Source of the DNA: Palsa-513 sp036510225
GTDB taxonomy: Bacteria; Actinomycetota; Thermoleophilia; Solirubrobacterales; Solirubrobacteraceae
Direction of reading: 5' to 3'
NCBI GenBank assembly: GCA_036510225.1
Contig: DATCEH010000092.1
Span: 1-64,000 of the forward strand
Length of the DNA stretch: 64,000 nucleotides
The position numbers and the translations under genes are program-made. Every line of letters begins with the position of its first letter. Position 1 is the stretch's first letter. Shown here piece after piece: positions 15,051-22,555 of the stretch. The notes under the pieces were generated by a model. The model ran no database searches. It was not told where the DNA came from and saw nothing but the letters and a program-made list of their open reading frames with translations.

Positions 15051-17671
15051 TGCCACGCCCGGAGCGTGCGGAGATCACGTTCTCGATCGACGGCCTCGAG
15101 GTTCGGGCACCCGAGAACATCATGCTCGCCGACGGGGCGAAGTACGGGGACATCGAGATCCCGGTCTTCTGCTACGAGCCGAAGCTCGGCAACCCGGTCG
15201 GCGCCTGCCGGATGTGCCTGGTCGAGATCGAGGGGATCCCCAAGCTCCAGACGGCCTGCTCGACGCCGATCAAGGACGGCATGGTCGTGCACACGCAGAC
15301 CGTCCGCGTCAAGGAGGCCCAGCAGGCGATCGTCGAGTTCCTCCTGATCAACCACCCGCTCGACTGCCCGGTCTGCGACAAGGGCGGCGAGTGCCCGCTC
15401 CAGGACATCAGCTTCGGCTGGGGCGGCGGCCGGTCGCGGTTCATCGAGCCCAAGCGCCACTTCCAGAAGCCGCTCGAGCTGTCCCCGCTGATCGCGATCG
15501 ACCGCGAGCGGTGCATCCTCTGCTACCGGTGCGTCCGCTTCTCCCAGGAGATCTCCGAGGACTACCAGCTGGTCCTGCTCGACCGGGGGGCCCACACGTT
15601 CGTCGGGACCTTCGACGGCCATCCGTACGTCGGGCCGTTCTCCGGGAACATCGTCGAGCTCTGCCCGGTCGGCGCGCTGACGTCGATCGCCTACCGGTTT
15701 CGGGCGCGGCCTTGGGACATCGAGGGCGCGGGTTCGCTGTGCACGCTGTGCCCGGCCCAGTGCAACACGAGCCTGACCGTCCGCGACGACCGCCTGATGC
15801 GGGTGCTCGCCCGCCAGCACGACGGCGTCGACGACGGCTGGCTGTGCGACAAGGGCCGCTTCGCCTACCAGGCGGTCCACTCCGACGAGCGGGTCACCCA
15901 CCCGATGGTCCGCGACGCCGCCGACGGTGAGCTGCGCCCGGCGAGCTGGGACGAGGCACTCGAGCGGGCGACCGACCTGCTGCGAGCCGCCGGCGACCGG
16001 GTCGCCGGCCTGGCGGGGTCGGCCGCGACAAACGAGGAGGGCCTGCTGCTCGGGCGCCTCCTCCGCGACGTCCTGCACTCGCCGCATCTCGACTCCCGCC
16101 CGCGCGGCGCAGTCGACCTCGACCGGCTCCGCCGCCTGGCCGCGCCCGGCCTCCAGGCTTCCGTGCCGGACCTCGAGTTCGCCCACGGCGTGCTCGTGCT
16201 CGACTGCGAGCCGATCGACGAGGCCCCGATCCTCGAGCTGCGGATCCGCAAGGGCGTCCGGCGCAACAACGTCAAACTGGCCGTCGCGACGAGTCGGCCG
16301 AGCGCGCTTGACCCGATCGCCCAGGCGTCCGCCCGCTTCGCCCCCGGCCACGTCGTCCCCTTCCTCGAGGCCCTCTCCGCGGCCCTGGCCGAGTCGGCCG
16401 ACGGCGGCGGGTCCGGCGCCCCCGGCGGGTCCGGCGCCCCCGGCGGGTCCGGCGCCGCCAGTGCCCCAGGCGCCCCCGGCGGGTCCGACGGGTCCGGCGA
16501 CCTCGACGGCCTGGCGGCGGCCGCCGGCACGAGCGCCGAGGACCTGCGGCTGCTGGCGGGTGCACTCGCCGGTGAGGAGATCGTCGTGCTCTACGGCGAG
16601 CGGGTCTGGGACGGCGCCGGGGCCGACTGGCTGCTCGAGATCGCCGCCCAGCTCGGCGTCGAGCGGGTCGACGGGGCCGGCCTGCTGGGGATCCCGGACG
16701 CAACCAACGGCCGTGGCCTGCGGGAGGTCGGCGTCCTGCCGAACGCCGGACCCGGTCTGTGCGAGTCGGCCGTCGGGCTCGACGCCCCCGGGATCGCCGG
16801 AGCGCTGGCCGCCGGCGAGCTGACGGCCCTGTACCTGCTCTCGTGCGACCCGATCCGCTCCCACCCCGACCAGGAGGCCTGGGAGGCCGGACTGGCCGCG
16901 GCCGACGGCGTGATCGCCCACACGATGCTCCTGACCGAGGGCATCCGCGCCCACGCGAGCGTCGTCTTCCCGGCCGAGGCGGCCGCCGAGAAGGAGGGCA
17001 CCGTGACCCACCCGGACGGGCGGATCCAGCGCCTGCGAGAGGCGATCGGCCGGCCGGGCGAGGTCCGCCCGGAGTGGGACGTCCTCTGCGAGCTCTCCCG
17101 GCGACTCGGTCACGACCTGGGGCTCGCGAGCGCGCGGGCGTGCAGCTCCGCGGTCTTCGCGGCCGTCCCCTTCTACGCCGGCCTGACGCTCGAGGAGCTC
17201 GGCGGCCGGGGCGTCCGCTGGCCGACCCGCGACGCGGCCGGCGCCCTCCCGGCGGCGCCGCAGGCGTCCCCGCCGCCACCGACCGGCCCCCGGTCGAACG
17301 CCCTCGGCTCTCCCGGCGGCCGCCTCCTGCTCGGGAGCTTCCGGTCGATCTGGGCCTGCGCCGAGGTCGAGGTCTCGCCGGCCCTGAAGTTCCTCACCCG
17401 CCGCCAGCGGGTCGAGATCTCGCCGGCCGACGCCGCCCGGCTGGGTCTGAGCCAGGGCGAGGACGTCCTGGTCTTCTCAGACGGCGAGCGCCGCGTCCGC
17501 TGCCAGGTCGAGATCCGCAACGCCGTACCCGTGGGCTCGGCCTTCCTCGAGGCGGGGATCCACGCCGGATCGGCCGACTCGCTGGGCGGGCCGCTGGTCC
17601 GGATCCACCGGGCGATGAGCCCGAACGGGGCCGGCGGCCACGACACGATGCCGGCACGGACCGGCGCCTGA
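15050..17671 (+). CDS. nuoG: NADH-quinone oxidoreductase subunit G
   Basis: This 873-residue large subunit carries the electron wire. The N-terminal 2Fe-2S ligands are in GNPVGACRMC. A His/Cys 4Fe-4S motif is in HPLDCPVCDKGGECPLQD, and a further 4Fe-4S site is CILCYRC with ELCPVGAL. An N7-type motif CxxCxxxC with a fourth Cys 27 residues on (SLCTLCPAQC ... WLCDKG) is intact. A molybdopterin-oxidoreductase-like domain without catalytic function follows. It is split by a Gly/Ser/Pro linker at about 452-483 coded by 18-bp tandem repeats. GTG at 15050 overlaps the nuoF stop. Confidence 0.95.
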   Translation: MPRPERAEITFSIDGLEVRAPENIMLADGAKYGDIEIPVFCYEPKLGNPVGACRMCLVEIEGIPKLQTACSTPIKDGMVVHTQTVRVKEAQQAIVEFLLINHPLDCPVCDKGGECPLQDISFGWGGGRSRFIEPKRHFQKPLELSPLIAIDRERCILCYRCVRFSQEISEDYQLVLLDRGAHTFVGTFDGHPYVGPFSGNIVELCPVGALTSIAYRFRARPWDIEGAGSLCTLCPAQCNTSLTVRDDRLMRVLARQHDGVDDGWLCDKGRFAYQAVHSDERVTHPMVRDAADGELRPASWDEALERATDLLRAAGDRVAGLAGSAATNEEGLLLGRLLRDVLHSPHLDSRPRGAVDLDRLRRLAAPGLQASVPDLEFAHGVLVLDCEPIDEAPILELRIRKGVRRNNVKLAVATSRPSALDPIAQASARFAPGHVVPFLEALSAALAESADGGGSGAPGGSGAPGGSGAASAPGAPGGSDGSGDLDGLAAAAGTSAEDLRLLAGALAGEEIVVLYGERVWDGAGADWLLEIAAQLGVERVDGAGLLGIPDATNGRGLREVGVLPNAGPGLCESAVGLDAPGIAGALAAGELTALYLLSCDPIRSHPDQEAWEAGLAAADGVIAHTMLLTEGIRAHASVVFPAEAAAEKEGTVTHPDGRIQRLREAIGRPGEVRPEWDVLCELSRRLGHDLGLASARACSSAVFAAVPFYAGLTLEELGGRGVRWPTRDAAGALPAAPQASPPPPTGPRSNALGSPGGRLLLGSFRSIWACAEVEVSPALKFLTRRQRVEISPADAARLGLSQGEDVLVFSDGERRVRCQVEIRNAVPVGSAFLEAGIHAGSADSLGGPLVRIHRAMSPNGAGGHDTMPARTGA
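16406..16459 (+). repeat. Three 18-bp tandem repeats inside nuoG
   Basis: The unit GGCGGGTCCGGCGCCCCC is perfect in 16406-16423 and 16424-16441 and slightly changed in 16442-16459. It codes GGSGAP repeats in a flexible linker of NuoG. The in-frame unit would allow length change without loss of the reading frame. Confidence 0.85.
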
Positions 17672-17748
17672 TGCTCGCGCAGCGTCGTCTCCGTCGGCTT
17701 GGACGCCCCCTGCCGGCAGGGGGCGCCGGCGCCCGGAGCGTCGCGTGA
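17671..17748 (+). CDS. 25-codon micro-ORF bridging nuoG and nuoH
   Basis: ATG at 17671 shares one base with the nuoG TGA (TGATG). The ORF encodes 25 residues beginning MLAQRRLRRLGRPLPAGGAG, and its TGA at 17746-17748 overlaps the GTG of nuoH (GTGA). It is Arg-rich at the N-terminus. The 22-nt palindrome at 17704-17725 lies within it, so a translating ribosome would keep that hairpin open. Confidence 0.4.
   Translation: MLAQRRLRRLGRPLPAGGAGARSVA
17704..17725 (+). other. Perfect 22-nt palindrome between nuoG and nuoH
   Basis: The sequence from 17704 to 17725 (half site CGCCCCCTGCC) equals its own reverse complement. As RNA it would fold into a very stable GC hairpin just before the nuoH ribosome site GGAG (17735-17738). 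It could limit read-through from the peripheral-arm genes to the membrane-arm genes, or be an RNA-processing site. No U run follows. Confidence 0.6.
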
Positions 17749-18770
17749 TGCTGGCGACGGTCGGCTACTACGAGCCGGCGTGGATCCAGATCGTCAAGGC
17801 GATCGTGATCGCCCTGGTCGCCCTCCAGCTGGTCCCGATCGTGACGATCGCCGAGCGCAAGCTGCTCGGCCGCTTCCAGGGCCGCTACGGGCCCAACCGG
17901 GTCGGGCCGTTCGGGATGCTCACGCCGATCGCCGAGATCGTCAAGCTGGCGACCAAGGAGCAGTCGCGCCCGGACACGTCGATCGGCTTCCTCTACGTGA
18001 GCGCCCCGATCATCTCGATCCTGACTGCCTTCGCCGCGTTCGCGATCATCCCGTTCGGCGATCCCCAGGACATCTTCGGGACGAAGGTCGGCCTCTACGG
18101 GCTCGACGTCTCGATCGGCCCGCTGTACCTGTTCGCGTTCTCGGCGATCGCCTTCTACGGGATCATGCTCGGCGGGTGGGCCTCCGGCTCGAAGTACGCG
18201 TTCCTCGGCGCGATGCGGGCCGCCGCCCAGCTGATCTCATACGAGGTCTCCCAGGGCCTCGCGCTGGTCGGCGTGATCATCACGGCCGGAACCCTCTCGT
18301 TGACGGGGATCGTCCACGCCCAGGCCGGGATGTGGTTCATCGTGCCGCAGTGCATCGGCTTCCTGATCTTCATGACGGCGAGCTTCGCCGAGACGAACCG
18401 GACGCCGTTCGACCTGGTCGAGGCGGACGCCGAGCTGGTCGCCGGCTACTTCACGGAGTACGGCGGCGCCCGCTGGGTGTCGTTCCTGTTCGCCGAGTAC
18501 CTCAACATGATCGTCGTCGCCGGGATCGCGACGACGATCTACCTCGGCGGCTGGATGCTGCCGTTCGGCATTCACCTGCCGGGTTGGACCGAGCCGCTGG
18601 TCGTGCTCTTCAAGATGACCCTGTTCATCGTCTTCTTCATCTGGATCCGCGCTACCCTCCCGCGCCTGCGCTACGACCAGCTGATGAGCTTCGGCTGGAA
18701 GATCCTGCTGCCGCTCGCCACGCTGAACACCCTGATCACCGCGATCGTCGTGGTCGTGGTCGACAAATGA
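17745..18770 (+). CDS. nuoH: NADH-quinone oxidoreductase subunit H
   Basis: This 341-residue membrane subunit with about eight helices joins the peripheral and membrane arms and forms the quinone channel. The conserved loops IAERKLLGRFQGRYGPNRVG, QLISYEV and AETNRTPFDLVEADAELVAG are intact. GTG at 17745 and ATG at 17748 are adjacent and either could start. The stop is overlapped by an ATG (ATGA at 18767) opening another micro-ORF. Confidence 0.96.
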   Translation: MMLATVGYYEPAWIQIVKAIVIALVALQLVPIVTIAERKLLGRFQGRYGPNRVGPFGMLTPIAEIVKLATKEQSRPDTSIGFLYVSAPIISILTAFAAFAIIPFGDPQDIFGTKVGLYGLDVSIGPLYLFAFSAIAFYGIMLGGWASGSKYAFLGAMRAAAQLISYEVSQGLALVGVIITAGTLSLTGIVHAQAGMWFIVPQCIGFLIFMTASFAETNRTPFDLVEADAELVAGYFTEYGGARWVSFLFAEYLNMIVVAGIATTIYLGGWMLPFGIHLPGWTEPLVVLFKMTLFIVFFIWIRATLPRLRYDQLMSFGWKILLPLATLNTLITAIVVVVVDK

Positions 18771-18832
18771 GCGCCCGGTCGGCGGGCGTCCAGGCACAGC
18801 TCGGCGACGAGCTTGCAGAGCTTGAGGAGTGA
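18767..18832 (+). CDS. 21-codon micro-ORF bridging nuoH and nuoI
   Basis: ATG at 18767 overlaps the nuoH stop (ATGA). The 21-residue peptide begins MSARSAGVQAQLGDELAE and is acidic at its end. TGA at 18830-18832 overlaps a possible GTG start of nuoI at 18829 and lies 5 nt before the better-placed ATG at 18838. The final codons GAG GAG also form the ribosome site for that ATG. Confidence 0.4.
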   Translation: MSARSAGVQAQLGDELAELEE

Positions 18833-18837
18833 CCGCC

Positions 18838-19368
18838 ATGTGGAGCCCGGGAGACGACCAGATCACCGTTCAGCGAGCCCCGGCGCCGGGCGCGGCCGGC
18901 GGCCTCTACCGCGCGTTCGGCGAGACCCTCCGCGGCCTGAAGACGACGCTCGGCCGGCTCACCGAGGGCGTCAGCACGATCTCCTACCCCGAGCAGAAGG
19001 TCCCGGTCTACCCGCGCTTCCGCGGCCGGCACAAGCTCCACCGGTTCGAGGACACCGGCCTTGAGAAGTGCGTCGGCTGCTCACTGTGCGCGGCCGCCTG
19101 CCCGGCCGACTGCATCCGGGTCGTCGCGGCCGAGAACACGCCGGAGAACCGCGTCTCGGCCGGAGAGCGGTACGCCGCGGTCTACGAGATCAACATCAGC
19201 CGGTGCATCTTCTGCGGCTACTGCGAGGTCGCCTGCCCGTTCGACGCGATCACGATGGGCCACGACTACGAGATGTCCGACTACGACCGCAGCGACCTGA
19301 TCTTCACCAAGGAAATGCTGCTCGCCGAGCCGATCGACATAACGCCGCTGCGCCGCGAGGGCGAATAG
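18838..19368 (+). CDS. nuoI: NADH-quinone oxidoreductase subunit I
   Basis: This 176-residue subunit carries two 4Fe-4S clusters, N6a and N6b, bound by CVGCSLCAAACP and CIFCGYCEVACP. They pass electrons from NuoG to NuoB. ATG at 18838 is chosen because GAGGAG stands 8 nt upstream. The in-frame GTG at 18829 would add three residues and would overlap the micro-ORF stop. The GC-rich N-terminal 50 residues include the usual amphipathic region. Confidence 0.95.
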   Translation: MWSPGDDQITVQRAPAPGAAGGLYRAFGETLRGLKTTLGRLTEGVSTISYPEQKVPVYPRFRGRHKLHRFEDTGLEKCVGCSLCAAACPADCIRVVAAENTPENRVSAGERYAAVYEINISRCIFCGYCEVACPFDAITMGHDYEMSDYDRSDLIFTKEMLLAEPIDITPLRREGE

Positions 19369-19372
19369 GCCT

Positions 19373-20131
19373 GTGTCGAGCGTCCTGTTCTTCATTGCCG
19401 CGATCGGCGCGGTCGCGGGCGCGATCGGCGTGATCACGCTCGAGAACCCGTTCTACAGCGTGCTCGCCCTGGTCGGTCACCTGATCTCCCTGGCGGCGCT
19501 CTTCCTCCTCCTGCGGGCCGAGTTCGTCGCCGCGGCCCAGGTCGTCGTCTACGCCGGGGCAGTGATGGTCCTCTACACGTTCGTCGTCTCCTACGTCGGC
19601 GGATCAGCCGCTCCCGGCCGGGGGGATCCGCTCGGCCGGCCGCCGGGCGCGACGCTGACGCTGGCGGCCTGGGCCTGCGGCGGTGCCCTCGTGATCGAGC
19701 TGTTCATCGCGGTGCTCGGCTCCGGCCTGAAGGGCATCAGCGGCCACGGCGCCGCGTACTCGCCGAACTTCGGCTCGCCCCAGTCGATCGGCGACCTCCT
19801 GCTGACGCGGTTCCTCGCGCCGTTCGAGATCGCCTCGTATCTGCTCCTGATCGCCGCCGTCGGCGCGGTCGTCCTCGCCCGCCGGCGGGGCGGGGTCGAC
19901 GAGGATGACGGGACCGGCGTGCCGGTGATCACGGCGATGGACGTCTTCCGTCCGCGGCCGCCGGGCACCGGGACGATGGCCGAGGGCGTCGGCGGGCGGG
20001 CGTACATGGCCGAGGCGTCCGGGCAGGCCCAGCATCTGGCCGAGCCTCAGGCGTCCGGGCAGGCCCAGCACGCGGCCGGGCCGCCGGCGACCGAGCCGGT
20101 CCACGCGGGCGCGAAGGAGCCGGGCGCGTGA
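19373..20131 (+). CDS. nuoJ: NADH-quinone oxidoreductase subunit J
   Basis: This 252-residue membrane subunit has five helices in its first about 165 residues, including VVVYAGAVMVLYTFVVSYV. The rest is an Ala/Pro/Gln-rich hydrophilic tail of about 80 residues containing two SGQAQH repeats. GTG at 19373 lies 4 bp after nuoI. The stop overlaps the nuoK GTG (GTGA). Confidence 0.94.
   Translation: MSSVLFFIAAIGAVAGAIGVITLENPFYSVLALVGHLISLAALFLLLRAEFVAAAQVVVYAGAVMVLYTFVVSYVGGSAAPGRGDPLGRPPGATLTLAAWACGGALVIELFIAVLGSGLKGISGHGAAYSPNFGSPQSIGDLLLTRFLAPFEIASYLLLIAAVGAVVLARRRGGVDEDDGTGVPVITAMDVFRPRPPGTGTMAEGVGGRAYMAEASGQAQHLAEPQASGQAQHAAGPPATEPVHAGAKEPGA
20015..20070 (+). repeat. Pair of 20-bp direct repeats in the nuoJ tail
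   Basis: GCGTCCGGGCAGGCCCAGCA occurs at 20015-20034 and 20051-20070, 36 bp apart, giving a 12-residue periodicity (ASGQAQH) in the hydrophilic NuoJ C-terminus. Confidence 0.85.
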
Positions 20132-20427
20132 GCATCGAGTGGTACCTCGCGGTCTCGGCGCTGATCTTTGCGATCGGGGCCGGCGGCGTCCTGATCCGGC
20201 GCAACCCGCTGGTCATCCTGCTGTGCCTCGAGCTGATGCTGAACGCGGCGAACCTCGCGCTGATCGGCTTCTCCCGGATGTGGGGGAACGGCGACGGGCA
20301 GATCTTCGCCCTGATCGTGATGGTCGTCGCCGCGTGCGAGGTGACCGTCGGCCTCGGCGTCATCGTCGCCATGCATCGTCTCAAGCTGCCGATGGATGTC
20401 GACGATATTCGGGAATTACAGGGATGA
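20128..20427 (+). CDS. nuoK: NADH-quinone oxidoreductase subunit K
   Basis: This 99-residue, three-helix antiporter-like subunit is MrpC-related. LVILLCLELMLNAANLALIG carries the conserved Glu of helix 2. The length is typical. GTG overlaps the nuoJ stop. The TGA is overlapped by an ATG (ATGA at 20424-20427) of a 42-codon ORF that fills the gap to nuoL. Confidence 0.96.
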   Translation: MSIEWYLAVSALIFAIGAGGVLIRRNPLVILLCLELMLNAANLALIGFSRMWGNGDGQIFALIVMVVAACEVTVGLGVIVAMHRLKLPMDVDDIRELQG

Positions 20428-20552
20428 CTGCGGATCGCGTCACCCTGGCGTCGCCGCGGCCGTTGAGGTTTCAGGGGGTCGGCGTTTCGCTGCGTTCGGC
20501 CGGGGCTCCTTGGGGCGACGCGACCTCCGTCATACCTGGAGCCCCGTCGTGA
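20424..20552 (+). CDS. 42-codon micro-ORF bridging nuoK and nuoL
   Basis: ATG at 20424 overlaps the nuoK stop. The ORF encodes 42 residues (beginning MTADRVTLASPRPLRFQGVG) and ends with TGA at 20550-20552, overlapping the nuoL GTG (GTGA). It is hydrophilic and not similar to anything I know. It contains rare codons (ATA, AGG, TTG), and its base use is unlike the surrounding genes. GGAG at 20538-20541 inside it is a ribosome site for nuoL. Confidence 0.45.
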   Translation: MTADRVTLASPRPLRFQGVGVSLRSAGAPWGDATSVIPGAPS

Positions 20553-22555
20553 CTACCACCTTTGCGTGGCTCTGCCTTGCCAGCCCCTTGGTTGGGAGTT
20601 TGGTGATTGGGGTTTTGTTTCGGAAGCTGCCCGACCGGTCGGCTGGCTACCTCGCTACGGGCGCGGTCGGCTTGTCCTTTGTCTTTGCGGTGATCACCCT
20701 GATCTCTTTGCAGGGGCATGGGCCCGGGCATCGGGAGTTGACTTCGACGCTTTGGAACTATGCGGCTACGGCGGGGGTCGACGCTCGGCTGACCGTGCTC
20801 GTGGATCCCCTGTCGGTGTTGATGATCTGCGTGGTGGCCGGGGTCAGCACGCTGATCCACCTGTATTCGATCGCGTATATGTGGTCGGACCGCGGGTACG
20901 TGCGGTTCTTCTCGTACCTGAACTTCTTCGTCTTCTCGATGCTCCTGCTCGTGCTGGCCGGGAACTTCGTGCTGCTGATCGTCGGGTGGGCGTTCGTCGG
21001 GGCGGCTTCGTACTTCCTGATCTCGTTCTGGTACCGGCGCACGACGGCGACCCGGGCCGGGATCAAGGCCTTCGTGATCAACGTGCTGGGGGACGTCGGG
21101 CTGGTCCTGGGGACGTTCTTCATCTTCAAGCACACCCACACGCTCGACTTCCTCGGGAGCTTCCACGACGTCCGGGGGACGTTTGGCGGCCATAGCGAGG
21201 ATCTCACGGCCGGCTGCATCCTGCTGCTGGTCGGGGCGTTCGCCAAGTCGGCGCAGCTCCCGCTCCACACGTGGCTGCCCGACGCGATGGAGGGGCCGAC
21301 GCCGGTCAGCGCGCTGATCCACGCGGCGACGATGGTGACGGCCGGGGTCTACCTGATCGCCCGCATGCACCCGCTCTTCGAGGCCGCCCCGGCGGCGGCC
21401 GACGTCGGCGAGGTCGTCGGCGCGGCGACGCTCCTGGTGGCCGGGACGATCGGGCTCGTCCAGACCGATCTCAAGCGGGTGATCGCCTACTCGACGATGT
21501 CCCAGATCGGCTACATGATCATGGGCGTCTCGGCCGGCGCGTACGCTGCGGGACTCTTCCACCTGATGACGCACGCCTTCTTCAAGGCGCTGCTGTTCAT
21601 GGCCGCCGGGTCGCTGATCGGCGCGATGGCCGGGAACCAGTCGCTCGACCGGATGTCCGGCTTTCGCAGGGCGATGCCGTTCACCTTCGGCTGCTTTGTG
21701 ATCGGCGGCCTCGCGCTCTCAGGGATCCCGCCGTTCTCGGGCTTCTTCTCCAAGGACGACATCCTGCTCCAGGTCGGGACGGCCGGCGGCTGGCACTGGG
21801 CGCTGTATGTGGCCGGCTACGTCGGCGCCTTCCTGACGGCGATCTACACGTTCCGGATGATCTTCCGGGCCTTCCTCGGCGAACCGTGCCCGGAGGCGCT
21901 CGAGCTCGAGGAGGGCCACCTCCACCACGCCGAGGTCCACACGAACCCGGCGACCGGCGAGATCGAGGACACGGACGTCGGCTTCCCCGGCCCTGAGCAC
22001 CACATCGCCGAGCAGCGCCCGTTGATGCGGATCGCGATGGGCACGCTGGCCGTGCTCTCGGTGATCGGCGGGATCGTCGAGATCCCGAAGACGACGAACT
22101 GGCTCGACAACTTCCTCGCGCCGAGCTTCGCCGACTCGACGATCGTCCGCAGCCCATCCAACGGCCTGCTCGCCTTCGGGCTCGTCCTCGGGACCGCGGT
22201 CGGCCTGCTGGGGATCGGGATCGCCTACTACGTGTGGGTGCTCAAGCCCGGCACGGCCGCCAGGCTCCAGGCCCGGCTGCGGCCGTTGCACACGCTGTTG
22301 CTCAACAAGTGGTACTTCGACGAGCTGATCGACTTCGTCGTCGTCCGCCCGGGCGCCTGGTTCGGGCGCTTCGGTCAGCAGACCTTCGAGCGGCTCGTCG
22401 TCAACGGGACGCTGGTCGGCGGGACGACCGGCCTGGTCAAGGCCGGCTCGGCGGCGGTTCGCGGCGCCCAGACCGGCTTCCTGCGCTACTACGCCGGCCT
22501 CCTGATCGCCGGACTCACGGTGCTCGGCCTCTACTTCCTGCTCCAGTCCACCTGA
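20549..22555 (+). CDS. nuoL: NADH-quinone oxidoreductase subunit L
   Basis: This 668-residue proton-pumping membrane subunit has 14-16 helices and the lateral helix. KSAQLPLHTWLPDAMEGPTP carries the pumping Lys, followed by VSALIHAATMVTAGVYLIAR. GTG at 20549 is selected because the family N-terminus (TFAWLCLASPLVGS) begins there and GGAG is 7 nt upstream. A longer frame from 20396 only reads the shadow of nuoK. The first about 110 codons use many T/G-ending codons unlike the rest. The stop shares one base with nuoM. Confidence 0.95.
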   Translation: MTTTFAWLCLASPLVGSLVIGVLFRKLPDRSAGYLATGAVGLSFVFAVITLISLQGHGPGHRELTSTLWNYAATAGVDARLTVLVDPLSVLMICVVAGVSTLIHLYSIAYMWSDRGYVRFFSYLNFFVFSMLLLVLAGNFVLLIVGWAFVGAASYFLISFWYRRTTATRAGIKAFVINVLGDVGLVLGTFFIFKHTHTLDFLGSFHDVRGTFGGHSEDLTAGCILLLVGAFAKSAQLPLHTWLPDAMEGPTPVSALIHAATMVTAGVYLIARMHPLFEAAPAAADVGEVVGAATLLVAGTIGLVQTDLKRVIAYSTMSQIGYMIMGVSAGAYAAGLFHLMTHAFFKALLFMAAGSLIGAMAGNQSLDRMSGFRRAMPFTFGCFVIGGLALSGIPPFSGFFSKDDILLQVGTAGGWHWALYVAGYVGAFLTAIYTFRMIFRAFLGEPCPEALELEEGHLHHAEVHTNPATGEIEDTDVGFPGPEHHIAEQRPLMRIAMGTLAVLSVIGGIVEIPKTTNWLDNFLAPSFADSTIVRSPSNGLLAFGLVLGTAVGLLGIGIAYYVWVLKPGTAARLQARLRPLHTLLLNKWYFDELIDFVVVRPGAWFGRFGQQTFERLVVNGTLVGGTTGLVKAGSAAVRGAQTGFLRYYAGLLIAGLTVLGLYFLLQST

